Part shown: piece by piece, positions 41,390 to 49,734 of the stretch
Layout of the letters: each line of letters begins with the position of its first letter
Position numbering within the stretch: position 1 is the first letter of the stretch
Assembly (NCBI RefSeq): GCF_004117875.1
Contig: NZ_RAHW01000002.1
Coordinates: 496,001-560,000, forward strand
Origin: Geomonas oryzae
GTDB lineage: Bacteria > Desulfobacterota > Desulfuromonadia > Geobacterales > Geobacteraceae
Direction: 5' to 3'
Length of the DNA stretch: 64,000 bases
The notes under the pieces: model-generated
The model's database searches: none
What the model was told of the DNA's origin: nothing
Seen by the model: the letters and a program-made list of their open reading frames with translations, nothing else
Position numbers and translations under genes: made by a program

Positions 41390-41463
41390 CTTCGCAAAAA
41401 ACCACCAACAAGGCCGGTGCGGAAAGGGGGTGAGCCAGGCGGAACGAAGCGGGATAAGCGAAG
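41390..41463 (+). ncRNA. Possible structured leader (GEMM-like) before the TIGR03118-type gene
   Basis: CTTCGC (41390) and GCGAAG (41458) could close a 74-nt element. Inside are AAAACCACC, a GGTGCGGAAAGG segment, and AAGCGGGATAAGCGA near the 3' end. These resemble in order the AAACC, GNGGAAAG and AGCNGGG blocks of GEMM-I aptamers, but the middle stem is poor. It lies 27 nt before the ATG. The rest of the 41184-41490 gap shows nothing else I can support. Confidence 0.25.
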
Positions 41464-41490
41464 TTCACCAACGAGAAAAGGAGGCGTCAC

Positions 41491-42609
41491 ATGTGCAGAA
41501 GGTTCCTGTTTGCAGTTGCGGCTTTGCTGGTGTCCATGTCGCTCGCGGCTTGCGGCGACGATGACGAGCATGCATCGACGACGTATCGCCAGACCAACCT
41601 GATATCCAACATACCGGGGCTCGCGGCCACCACCGACGCCAACCTGGTCAACTCCTGGGGGATCGCCCGTTCGTCCACGAGCGGCTGGTGGGTAAGCGAC
41701 AACGGCACCGGGGTTTCCACGGTCTACAACGGCTCGGGGCAACCGTTCCCCACCGCTACGCCGATCACGGTGACCATTCCGCTGCCGTCAGCTCCCGGCA
41801 CGGCCACCGCCGCGACTCCTACCGGCGTTGTGTTCAACAACTACTCGGGATTCGACGTGACGCCCGGAGTGAACACCTCGGCGGCACGCTTCATCTTCGT
41901 CACCGAGGACGGTACCATCTCGGCCTGGAACACGGGAACCGACGCGACACTCAAGGTCGACAATCCGACTTTCGCGACGGGAACCGGGGCCGTCTACAAG
42001 GGAGCGACCCTAGCCACCACCGGTACCGTCAACTACCTCTACGTCGCCAACTTTCGCGCCGGGACCATCGACGTCTTCGACTCCACCTTCACCCCGGTCA
42101 CCCTGCCGGGCACGCCGTTTATGGTACCCGCACCGCACATCGCGCCTCCTGCCGGTTACTCCCCTTTCAACATCGCCAACATCGGAGGCAAACTCTACGT
42201 GAGCTACGCGCTTTTGAACCCAGATACGCTGCTGGATGACGTCCCCGGACAGGGGCATGGCTTCGTCGAGGTTTTCAATCCGGACGGAAGCTACGTGACG
42301 AGTCTGCAAAGCGGGACCTGGCTCAACTCCCCCTGGGGCATGGCGCAGGCACCGGCGAATTTCGGCAAGTTCAGCAACATGATCCTCGTCGGGAACTTCG
42401 GCAGCGGCCAGATCGCCGCTTTCGATCCGGCGACGGGAGCATTCAAGGGCCTGGTGCGGGACGCGGACAACGCACCGATCGTCATCAACGGGCTGTGGGG
42501 CATAGGCTTCGGCAACGGCGGCAATGCCGGACCGGCCAACACCCTGTTTTTCGCTGCGGGTCTGAACGACGAAAACGACGGACTCTTCGGCACCCTGACC
42601 CCACGCTGA
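41491..42609 (+). CDS. TIGR03118-type exported lipoprotein, beta-propeller-like
   Basis: A 372-residue protein. Signal peptide with lipobox LAAC (Cys near residue 21), then a Gly/Thr/Asn-rich domain: QTNLISNIPGLAATTDANLVNSWGIARS, AAGYSPFNIANIGGKLYVSYA, GFVEVFNPDGSYVTSL and WLNSPWGMAQAP. These match the TIGR03118 family of uncharacterised secreted proteins, sometimes PEP-CTERM-associated. There is no PEP-CTERM tail here. The repeated strands suggest a beta-propeller. AAGGAGG precedes the ATG. Its function is unknown; the location is probably the outer membrane or periplasm. Confidence 0.82.
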   Translation: MCRRFLFAVAALLVSMSLAACGDDDEHASTTYRQTNLISNIPGLAATTDANLVNSWGIARSSTSGWWVSDNGTGVSTVYNGSGQPFPTATPITVTIPLPSAPGTATAATPTGVVFNNYSGFDVTPGVNTSAARFIFVTEDGTISAWNTGTDATLKVDNPTFATGTGAVYKGATLATTGTVNYLYVANFRAGTIDVFDSTFTPVTLPGTPFMVPAPHIAPPAGYSPFNIANIGGKLYVSYALLNPDTLLDDVPGQGHGFVEVFNPDGSYVTSLQSGTWLNSPWGMAQAPANFGKFSNMILVGNFGSGQIAAFDPATGAFKGLVRDADNAPIVINGLWGIGFGNGGNAGPANTLFFAAGLNDENDGLFGTLTPR

Positions 42610-42760
42610 TGCGGGGCCGGAAAGCAAGCCTCCGGAGCAACACCTCAAAGGCGAGAGATAGAGAAAGCCGATGCATTAAATTCAGAAAAACTAATTATTT
42701 CGTCTTTACAAAGTAAAACCTCTATGGTATTCACATTATCACCTCGTTGTTGCTTCACCT

Positions 42761-42801
42761 GGCCCCCCTGAACTACCTCCCAGGGGGGTCTTCTTTTTTT
42801 T
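42761..42801 (+). terminator. Terminator downstream of the TIGR03118-type gene
   Basis: CCCCCCTG and CAGGGGGG with a 10-nt loop, then TCTTCTTTTTTT, 150 bp after the stop. The following 42802-43202 shows no gene I can support. Confidence 0.8.
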
Positions 42802-43202
42802 CGACGTCCCCTCCCTCTTCCGAGCACCCTCTTCGTAACTACAGCCGAATTCCTGAAGGCCGCGAGCTCTCACCATTGTACCCCCACAGGATATCCATCC
42901 GCCCCCCCCGATGCACGCGGTGCGCAAATCCCGCAGACCATGGTGTTCAGGGTACGTCTGGATGGTTCCCCTGCGCGGCGTCGTACACATCGAGGCGCAG
43001 AAGCAGAGTCTCCTCGGGGAGATCACACGCAACGCCGCGGCGCTGCTGGTCCCGGGAAAGCAATCTGTAACCTCCACTCTCCCCAAAGCAGATCACCGCT
43101 GCCACGAGCCGAGGTCCGTATGGTCGATGCAGAATGTCATTCAGCTTGGATGGAGCTCCACATCGTGCGATGTAGCATGACCTTTGGCCTTAACGGAGCA
43201 AC

Positions 43203-43574
43203 GTATCGCACGATGTGTCATGACCTATCGCACGATGTGTCATGACCTATCGCGCGATGTGCCACTACCTATCGGACGATATGCCACTACCTATCGGACG
43301 ATGTGCCACGACCTATCGGACGATGTGCCACGACCTATCGGACGATGTGCCACGACCTATCGGACGATGTGCCACTACCTATCGGACGATGTGCCACTAC
43401 CTATCGGACGATGTGCCACTACCTATCGGACGATGTGCCACGACCTATCGGACGATGTGCCACGACCTATCGAACGATGTGCCATGACCTATCGGACGAT
43501 GTGCCACTACCTATCGCACGATGTGCCATGACCTATCGGACGATGTGCCACTACCTATCGCGCGATGTGCCATG
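43203..43574. repeat. 22-bp tandem repeat array, 17 copies
   Basis: Seventeen cores of form ATCGNNCGAT (mostly ATCGGACGAT; also CA, CG, AA centres) start at 43205 and recur every 22 bp to 43557 without one slip. Each core is followed by a 12-bp spacer such as GTGCCACTACCT, GTGCCACGACCT or GTGCCATGACCT. The core is palindromic, and 22 bp is about two helical turns, so all cores face one side of the DNA. All three plus-strand frames stay open only because 22 is not a multiple of 3 and the unit lacks stops; no ribosome site is seen. There are no unique spacers, so it is not CRISPR. Near-identical words CCTTNGCCTTAACNGAG lie on both sides. Confidence 0.95.
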
Positions 43575-43634
43575 CCCCTTCGCCTTAACAGAGGTGCAGC
43601 GGCTCAAAGGAATTTAAAAATTTATTAATTTTAA

Positions 43635-43662
43635 TTGACACCACCCATTCATACTTTATACT
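43635..43662 (+). promoter_or_regulatory. Strong promoter of the zinc-ribbon mini-protein gene
   Basis: Perfect TTGACA, 16 bp, TATACT (one mismatch), giving a leader of about 45 nt. It begins 60 bp after the tandem array. Confidence 0.7.
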
Positions 43663-43715
43663 GCACTACTCCTGCGCAACGAGTCACACGTGCCACGGCA
43701 CGGAAGGAGTAAATA

Positions 43716-43946
43716 ATGGGAATCTGCATGGACTGCAAAGGTAAAAGGACCGTCACCTGCCCCGAGTGCGGTGGCACCGGAAACAGGTACTATGTCGCGG
43801 TCCTCGACATATGGGAATCTGATTGCACTGCCTGTTTCGGCAGCGGGACTATCAGTTGTCAGTCATGCGAGGCGCGCCCCATGGGTTCAGTGATCACGAG
43901 GGGACCCGTAGCCTGGACCCCGCCCCCTGCCCCGCCGGGGCTGTAA
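43716..43946 (+). CDS. DnaJ-type zinc-ribbon mini-protein
   Basis: A 76-residue protein built from CxxCxG-like knuckles: CMDCKGKRTVTCPECGGTGN, CTACFGSGTISCQSC. These are the DnaJ cysteine-rich zinc-finger pattern without J domain or substrate domain. The C-terminal tail is Pro-rich (WTPPPAPPGL). AAGGAGT precedes the ATG, a strong promoter lies upstream and a terminator follows, so it is a real monocistronic gene. A role in protein folding or RNA binding is only a guess. Confidence 0.8.
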   Translation: MGICMDCKGKRTVTCPECGGTGNRYYVAVLDIWESDCTACFGSGTISCQSCEARPMGSVITRGPVAWTPPPAPPGL

Positions 43947-43970
43947 CTTAATAACTTCGATCCGAACAAG

Positions 43971-44006
43971 AAAGGGCCAGCGCGAAACGCCGGCCCTTTC
44001 ATTTTG
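43971..44006 (+). terminator. Terminator after the zinc-ribbon gene
   Basis: AAAGGGCC-GCG and CGC-GGCCCTTT around CGAAA, then CATTTT. Confidence 0.87.
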
Positions 44007-44035
44007 GCTCAGAAGAGTGGACTGGCTCCGCCTTT

Positions 44036-44070
44036 CAACGTAGAACCTGGAACACAGAACGCAGAACGTG
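44036..44070. repeat. Heptamer-type repeat, single half
   Basis: AACGTAGAACCTGGAACACA followed by GAACGCAGAACGTG: degenerate GAACGTA heptamers related to the element at 4507-4601. No opposite half is near. Confidence 0.55.
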
Positions 44071-44071
44071 T

Positions 44072-45430
44072 TTATTGATGTATGGATAGCTTTTTCATCA
44101 GGTCGTAGAGCGTAGGACGGCTGACGCCCAGTTCTTCCGCGGCCTTCAGTATGTTCCCCGACTGGCGTTCGATGGCGTTCAGGATCATCTCGCGCTCCAT
44201 CCGCTCGCGCGCCTCGCGAAGTGACAACCCGTCGTTTGCGGGCACCGGCACCGGGGGGGGCTCGAAATCACAGCCTAGATCGAGGGGACCTATGCTGGTG
44301 CCGTCGCACATGATCACGGCGCGCTGGATCCTGTTCTTCAGCTCGCGTACGTTGCCCGGCCAGTCGTGCCGCTTCAAAAACGCGATGGCGGCCGGGGAGA
44401 GACGCACCTTCTTCTTGTTCTCCTTGCAGTAAAGACGCAGGAAGTTGTCGGCAAGCAGCAGCACGTCGTCACCGCGCTCCCTCAAGGGGGGAAGCTTGAT
44501 GGTCACCACCCCGATCCGGTAGTAGAGGTCCTCGCGGAAGCGCCCCTCCTCTATCGCTTTCTGGATGTCGATGTTGGTCGCGCAGGTGGTGCGGGCATCG
44601 ACCGGGATCTCCTCCCTCCCCCCGACACGCTGGATCAGTCCCTCCTGGAGAAAGCGCAGAAGCTTCACCTGCAGGTTCACCGGCAACTCCCCGATTTCGT
44701 CAAGGAACAGGGTCCCCTTGTGCGCGAACTGCAGCTTCCCGCGCACCGCTGTGTGGGCACCGGTGAAGGCCCCCTTCTCATGCCCGAAGAGTTCGCTCTC
44801 CAGGAGGTTTTCGGGAATGGCGCCGCAGTTGATCGCCACAAGCGGCCCCTTGCGGCGCTGGCTCGCCTCGTGGATCGCCGCGGCGACCAGTTCCTTGCCG
44901 GTACCGCTCTCGCCGGTGATGAGGATCGGTGCGTTTGAGGGGGCAACTTTCCTGATGGTGGTGTAGACCGCCTGCATCTCCGCGCATCGCCCGACCATCC
45001 CCCACTGTTCCTCCGGCTCGGCGCCGGAGGAGATGGAGCTGTTTTGCTCCTCCAGGGTGGCGATATGGAAGGCGCGTCCGATCATCACCTTAAGTTCGGT
45101 GAGCACGGGGGGCTTGGCGTAGAAGTCGAAAGCCCCCATGCGCATCGCCTTCAGCGCGTTCTCACGCTCGTTGTTTCCCGTTAGCATGATCACCTTGGTC
45201 ACCGGGTTCAGCCCCAGCATCTCGTCCAGGCAGCGAAACCCCTCTACCGAGCTGTCCGGGTACGGCGGCAGCCCGAGGTCGAGGATCACGACGGCAGGGT
45301 GTTCGTTCCGGAAAAGGGAGAGCGCCTCGTGCGCATCTCCGGCGAGCAGCACCTGGTACTCCTGGGTCAGCCCCCACTTGAGCTGCTGCCTGATATCCTC
45401 GTTGTCATCGACAATAAGAAGCTTTTTCAC
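44072..45430 (-). CDS. prsR: PrsR-type sigma54-dependent response regulator
   Basis: A 452-residue NtrC-family activator. Receiver (about 1-125, phospho-Asp in VVILDLGLPPYPDS), AAA+ domain (about 145-385) with Walker A GESGTGKE, the sigma54-contact GAFTGA in HEKGAFTGAHTAV, Walker B LFLDEIGELP and R fingers, then a Fis-type HTH (NILKAAEELGVSRPTLYDLMKKL). The pairing with a PrsK-like kinase 10 bp upstream identifies it as the PEP-CTERM/exopolysaccharide PrsR. The start is GTG 45430 with GGAGGAGTT. Targets should have -24/-12 promoters; none was found by eye here. Confidence 0.9.
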   Translation of the reverse strand: MKKLLIVDDNEDIRQQLKWGLTQEYQVLLAGDAHEALSLFRNEHPAVVILDLGLPPYPDSSVEGFRCLDEMLGLNPVTKVIMLTGNNERENALKAMRMGAFDFYAKPPVLTELKVMIGRAFHIATLEEQNSSISSGAEPEEQWGMVGRCAEMQAVYTTIRKVAPSNAPILITGESGTGKELVAAAIHEASQRRKGPLVAINCGAIPENLLESELFGHEKGAFTGAHTAVRGKLQFAHKGTLFLDEIGELPVNLQVKLLRFLQEGLIQRVGGREEIPVDARTTCATNIDIQKAIEEGRFREDLYYRIGVVTIKLPPLRERGDDVLLLADNFLRLYCKENKKKVRLSPAAIAFLKRHDWPGNVRELKNRIQRAVIMCDGTSIGPLDLGCDFEPPPVPVPANDGLSLREARERMEREMILNAIERQSGNILKAAEELGVSRPTLYDLMKKLSIHQ

Positions 45431-45440
45431 AACTCCTCCT

Positions 45441-47513
45441 CTATGCGGCGGCGCTGCACCCTCTTGCCGGTTCGGCCTGCGCGACCGGAAGGTGCACGGT
45501 GAACACCGTCCCTTCCCCCTCGACGCTTGCAACCTCGATCCTGCCGCCATGCGCCGCGACTATTTGCCGCGACTGGTAAAGCCCGATTCCCAAACCGGTC
45601 CGTTTCGAGGTGCGGAATGGGACGAACAAATCGTTTCTGATGAAGCGCGGCGACATGCCGCAGCCGCGGTCGGTCACCCTGATGAAGGGGGAGGCGTTGC
45701 ACCCTACCTCGGCGGTTATGGGGGTCTCCGGCGCGGAGGCCTCCACCGCGTTCAAAAACAGGTTCAAAAGCACCTTCTGCAACTCCTCCGCATCGCCAAG
45801 GACCATCTGGCAGCTCCCGGTGACATCTATCGTCCTTCCCGGCACCATCTCGGCGCAGCGCCGGGCGAGCGACAGGATCTCTACGGGACGCCTCTGCAAA
45901 AGCTCGCTTTCCCCCAGGTTACGCAGACGGCCGATGAGCCCCTGCATCTTCTTGGTGGTGTTGCCGAGGCTGTTCAGCATGTCCTTCTGGAATTCGGGGT
46001 TGTCGATGTGTTCACCCGCGTTTTGCAGGACTAGCGAAATGGTGGCTGCGAGGTTTTTCAGGTCGTGCGCCACGAAGGTGGCGAGGCTTCCGACCGCCTC
46101 CATCGCCTTCGCCTGGGTGAGCTGCTCGGAGAGACGCTGGTGCTGCATGGCGACCGAGACCTGACGTGCGATGGTCTTCATCAGGTCGAAGTCCTCGTAG
46201 CGGTACTGCTCGTCCGGGACGACCTGCGCACCCAGCACGATGAAGCCGGAGAGGGCCTCCCCTTCAGAAAGGGGGATCACGAAGGAGATGCCGTAGCGAG
46301 CAAGCATGGCGCGGTCGGCCTCGCTCAGGTCCGGATTCGCATCGGAGGAGCTGAAGACCCACTGTTTCTCGCGCAACGAGGCGAGGATGGGGCTGTCGTC
46401 CTCGATGGTCTCGGCCATCGGCTCCAATTCCAGAAGGCCGCCGACGCAGTACCAGCCGACCCCCTTCTGGTGCTGGTAAAGGGCCGCGCCGCGCACGCCG
46501 AAGATCTCGCAGTAGGCCTGGAGCACCCGGTGCACCAGTTCGTCGGCGCTGTCGAAGGTGGCGAGCCTCTGGGTAAGCCCCAGCCACTGCGAGCGGTAGT
46601 CGTACTTGCTCTGGTAGAAATGCTTGTGCAGGAAGACCTTGAACTCTCGGTTGGCGCGCTCGGAGAGAAGGAGCAGCAGCAAAAGGATGCCGCCTGCGAA
46701 GCAAAGGGCCAGGGTGAGCACCCGGGGGAACTGCGGCCCGAAGTACCTCATCCCTTCCCCCAGAAGCCCCAGCAGGATGAGATAGACGGCGATCACCGAG
46801 ATGACGACCGATTTAAACAATACCGCCTGGGAAACCTTCACCCGGGCGCTGCCGCGCCAGTGGGTGCGGGCGTAGAGCATCATGAGGGAGGCGACGATGA
46901 AAACAAAAGAGCGCAGCGGGACGAGCTCCATGTTGATGGAGCGGTACAAGAGCGCGTTCGAGTAGTAGAACACGAGCACGGATAGCATCGCGAAGAGCGC
47001 GACGATGTCGAGCTTCACGCGCCACAGGGCCTCGGACGAGGCGTGCACCAGGGTCGACTCGAAGTTGGTGAGCGCCATCACGAGCAGTAAAAGGATGGCG
47101 ATGTAGAAGTAGAAACCCGCGTCGGCCAGAAAAAGCAGCGGCTCCACCGGGAAATCCGGGGCGTAGTAAAAGGAGGCGACGGGGAGAAAAGCCGGCACCA
47201 ACGGGAGCAGACAGCCGCAGACGAGGAGGGCCCGCGTCCGGACGGCGAGCCCGCGCTCCGGGAGCTCACGCGCATAAGTGAGACTCAGAAGGAGCCACAA
47301 GGGAGGCAGCAGCGCCTCCACGAATAGCCCCGTCCTTTTCCAGTCCGTCGCGGGCCAAAACGATTCGAGGGCGAACAGGTCGGTAAGCTCGAGGACCGCC
47401 AGGGCGAGGACGGGGAAGGCCAGAAAACTGCGGGCGGCGCTTCGCTTCTCCAACTGCACGATGCGCAGTACGGTAACAAGCAGCAACAAAACCGCGATCA
47501 GCGAAAGCGCCAT
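45441..47513 (-). CDS. prsK: PrsK-type membrane histidine kinase
   Basis: A 690-residue sensor kinase. An N-terminal membrane domain of roughly eight helices (about 1-285, starting MALSLIAVLLLLVTVLRIVQ) is followed by a GAF domain (about 315-465), a HisKA-like segment with His in LATFVAHDLKNLAATISLV (near 485), and HATPase boxes (NLFLNAVEAS, DRGCGMSPRF, RTGLGIGLYQSRQIVAAHGG). The architecture matches PrsK of PEP-CTERM/exosortase systems. It sits between tviB and prsR with gaps of 27 and 10 bp, so the three form one operon. No exosortase gene is in the window. Confidence 0.9.
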   Translation of the reverse strand: MALSLIAVLLLLVTVLRIVQLEKRSAARSFLAFPVLALAVLELTDLFALESFWPATDWKRTGLFVEALLPPLWLLLSLTYARELPERGLAVRTRALLVCGCLLPLVPAFLPVASFYYAPDFPVEPLLFLADAGFYFYIAILLLLVMALTNFESTLVHASSEALWRVKLDIVALFAMLSVLVFYYSNALLYRSINMELVPLRSFVFIVASLMMLYARTHWRGSARVKVSQAVLFKSVVISVIAVYLILLGLLGEGMRYFGPQFPRVLTLALCFAGGILLLLLLLSERANREFKVFLHKHFYQSKYDYRSQWLGLTQRLATFDSADELVHRVLQAYCEIFGVRGAALYQHQKGVGWYCVGGLLELEPMAETIEDDSPILASLREKQWVFSSSDANPDLSEADRAMLARYGISFVIPLSEGEALSGFIVLGAQVVPDEQYRYEDFDLMKTIARQVSVAMQHQRLSEQLTQAKAMEAVGSLATFVAHDLKNLAATISLVLQNAGEHIDNPEFQKDMLNSLGNTTKKMQGLIGRLRNLGESELLQRRPVEILSLARRCAEMVPGRTIDVTGSCQMVLGDAEELQKVLLNLFLNAVEASAPETPITAEVGCNASPFIRVTDRGCGMSPRFIRNDLFVPFRTSKRTGLGIGLYQSRQIVAAHGGRIEVASVEGEGTVFTVHLPVAQAEPARGCSAAA

Positions 47514-47540
47514 GGCATCCCCTCGGCCGGCCGTCCCCTG

Positions 47541-48827
47541 TTACAACTTCCAGACCCGTATCCCGGCCCCGTTCATGAGCTCCCTGTCGAAGAGCCCCTT
47601 CACGTCGATGAGCACCGGGTTTGCCCCCATGAGCCGCGCAAGATCGGCGGGGGTGAGTTCCTGGTATTCGCGGTGTGCCACGGCCGCCACCACCGCGACC
47701 GCAGGCTTTAGCTGCGACATCGGCAGGATCCGGACGCCGTACTCGTGCTGCGCCTCTTCGGGGTCCGCCATCGGGTCGCACACCTGTACCTCGACGCCGT
47801 AGTCCTCGAACTCCTTAACGATGTCGATGACCTTCGAGTTCCTGAGATCCGGGCAGTTTTCCTTGAAGGTGAGCCCGAGCACGGTGACGCAGGAGCCGAG
47901 CACTTGGTGACCCGCCCTGATGATCTCCTTCACCGCGCGTTGCGCCACGAATTTCCCCATGCCGTCGTTGATGCGCCGCCCAGCCAAGATCACCTGCGGG
48001 ATGTAGCCGTTCTTCTCAGCCTTGTGGGTCAGGTAGTAGGGGTCCACCCCGATGCAGTGCCCGCCGACGAGACCGGGGCGGAAGTTCAGGAAGTTCCACT
48101 TGCTACCGGCCGCGGCAAGCACGTCGCCCGTATCGATTCCCATCCGGTCGAAGATGAGGGCGAGCTCGTTCATGAGGGCGATGTTCAAGTCGCGCTGCGT
48201 GTTCTCGATCACCTTCGCCGCCTCGGCCACCTTGATCGAGGAGGCGCGAAAGACGCCCGCAGTCACCACGGAGCCGTACACCTGCGCCACGACCTCCAGG
48301 GTCTCGGCGTCCTGCCCGGAGACGACCTTCTTGATCTTGGTGAAGGTGTGCTCCCGGTCCCCCGGGTTGATCCGCTCCGGGCTGTAGCCGACCTTGAAGT
48401 CAACCCCTCCCCTGAGCCCCGAGACACGCTCGAGGATCGGGAGGCACTCCTCTTCGGTTACGCCGGGATACACCGTCGACTCGTACACCACGATGTCACC
48501 CTTTTTCAGGGCACGGCCTACCGTTTCGCTCGCGCGGTACATGAGGGTGAGATCAGGCTGGTTGGCCTCGTCGATGGGGGTGGGGACCGCGACGATGTGG
48601 AAGTCCGCCTTTTTGAGGTCTTCGACGCGGTCGGTGAAGAGTATGTCTGCTTCGGCCAGGTCCGCGGCCTCCACCTCGCCGGTGTGGTCGCGTCCCTCGC
48701 GCAGTTCCATGATCCTGTTGCGGTTTATATCGAAACCTATGGTGGTACGGCACTTCCCGAAAGCCACTGCGACGGGCAGGCCGACATAGCCCAAGCCCAC
48801 CACCGAAATAATACGTTCTACCGTCAA
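47541..48827 (-). CDS. Nucleotide-sugar dehydrogenase, TviB/WbpO type
   Basis: A 428-residue UDP-sugar 6-dehydrogenase. NAD motif ISVVGLGYVGLPVAVAFGK, catalytic Cys in LVGGHCIGVDPYYLTHKAEK (near residue 260), and C-terminal VLGLTFKENCPDLRNSKV. Sequence style fits TviB-like UDP-N-acetylgalactosamine/glucosamine dehydrogenases supplying uronates for capsule or exopolysaccharide. TTG 48827 is preferred as start because GGAGG lies 5 nt before it; ATG 48857 has no ribosome site. It heads the tviB-prsK-prsR operon, tying the kinase pair to polysaccharide synthesis. Confidence 0.9.
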   Translation of the reverse strand: MTVERIISVVGLGYVGLPVAVAFGKCRTTIGFDINRNRIMELREGRDHTGEVEAADLAEADILFTDRVEDLKKADFHIVAVPTPIDEANQPDLTLMYRASETVGRALKKGDIVVYESTVYPGVTEEECLPILERVSGLRGGVDFKVGYSPERINPGDREHTFTKIKKVVSGQDAETLEVVAQVYGSVVTAGVFRASSIKVAEAAKVIENTQRDLNIALMNELALIFDRMGIDTGDVLAAAGSKWNFLNFRPGLVGGHCIGVDPYYLTHKAEKNGYIPQVILAGRRINDGMGKFVAQRAVKEIIRAGHQVLGSCVTVLGLTFKENCPDLRNSKVIDIVKEFEDYGVEVQVCDPMADPEEAQHEYGVRILPMSQLKPAVAVVAAVAHREYQELTPADLARLMGANPVLIDVKGLFDRELMNGAGIRVWKL

Positions 48828-48907
48828 GACATCCTCCAGGTAAAGATATAGCGGCATTCACAGAGCCGCACTGAACACAGCTATACCTATACAGCCTCAG
48901 GCACAAA

Positions 48908-48939
48908 TTGACAAGTGCTAATTGTTTGTGATAAATCAC
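48908..48939 (+). promoter_or_regulatory. crp-family gene promoter with overlapping palindrome
   Basis: TTGACA, 16 bp, GATAAA. The inverted repeat GTGAT-AA-ATCAC (48928-48939) covers the -10 element, as expected of an autorepression site. The spacing differs from the TGTGA-N6-TCACA rule. Confidence 0.45.
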
Positions 48940-48977
48940 CGATTAGCTGGGGTAAATTGCAAGCTGGAGGCGGTTAA

Positions 48978-49703
48978 ATGACAGGACCGGCGTCACAAAG
49001 ACAGAAACAGGATTCCTGCGTTATCAGCAGCATCCCCTTCTTCTCCTCTCTCACCCCTGAACAGGTGGAACAGGTCGAGAAACTGTTCAGGAAAAAGAAC
49101 TACGAGAAGGAACAGATAGTGCTCTACGAGGAGGACACCTCGAACTACATGTACCTGATCTACTCGGGCAAGGTGCGGGTAGTGAAGATGAACGACGAGG
49201 GGAAAGAGCAGATCATCACCATCCACAAGAAAAACGACTTCTTCGGGGAGATGTCGCTTCTGGACAACAAGACCTCGCCGGCGACCATCATCGCGCACGA
49301 GGACTCGGTGATCGGGCTTTTGCACAAGGCCGACTTCGAGGAGCACCTGCTGCGTAACGACGAGGTCCGCAAAAAGATCATCGAGCTTCTGTGCAGCCGG
49401 CTGCGCGAGTCGTGGGAGATGATCAAGATCCTGAGTTTCAACGCCGAGAACGCACAGGACCGGGTGCTATCCCTGCTGGACCGGTTGGGGGAGCTTTACG
49501 GCGTGCGCGACGACCGCGGCGTCATCATCGACGTGAAGATGACGCACCAGCAGATGGCGAGCTACGCCTCGGTGACCCGCGAGACCATGAGCCGGGTTTT
49601 GCGCAGCCTGGAGAAGTCTCATGCGATCAGCATCCTGGACGGCAAGGCGATCCTCTTGAACAAGGGTTTCTTCGACGCGAGACAGAACCACAAGAGGCAC
49701 TAG
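48978..49703 (+). CDS. Crp/Fnr-family transcription regulator
   Basis: A 241-residue regulator. The N-terminal cyclic-nucleotide-binding fold (about 18-135, IPFFSSLTPEQVEQVEKLF, GKVRVVKMNDEGKEQIITI, GEMSLLDNKTSPATIIAHED) is joined by a dimer helix to a winged HTH (about 165-235). The recognition helix reads SVTRETMSRVLRSLE, keeping the R-E-x-x-x-R pattern that CRP uses to read TGTGA. No Fnr-type cysteines are seen. GGAGG precedes the ATG. It is divergent from tviB and about 4 kb from a perfect TGTGA-N6-TCACA site. Its effector is unknown. Confidence 0.93.
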   Translation: MTGPASQRQKQDSCVISSIPFFSSLTPEQVEQVEKLFRKKNYEKEQIVLYEEDTSNYMYLIYSGKVRVVKMNDEGKEQIITIHKKNDFFGEMSLLDNKTSPATIIAHEDSVIGLLHKADFEEHLLRNDEVRKKIIELLCSRLRESWEMIKILSFNAENAQDRVLSLLDRLGELYGVRDDRGVIIDVKMTHQQMASYASVTRETMSRVLRSLEKSHAISILDGKAILLNKGFFDARQNHKRH

Positions 49704-49734
49704 CGCCCCCTGCCCCACTTAAACTCCCCAAACC

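Noticed and set aside
43203-43574. CRISPR array
   Set aside because: The repeats are directly adjacent with no unique spacers, and no cas genes are in the window.
43184-43617. Three overlapping plus-strand open frames through the 22-bp array
   Set aside because: All frames are open only because a stop-free unit of 22 bp cycles through the three phases. They share the same periodic peptide, have no ribosome site, and look like no known protein.
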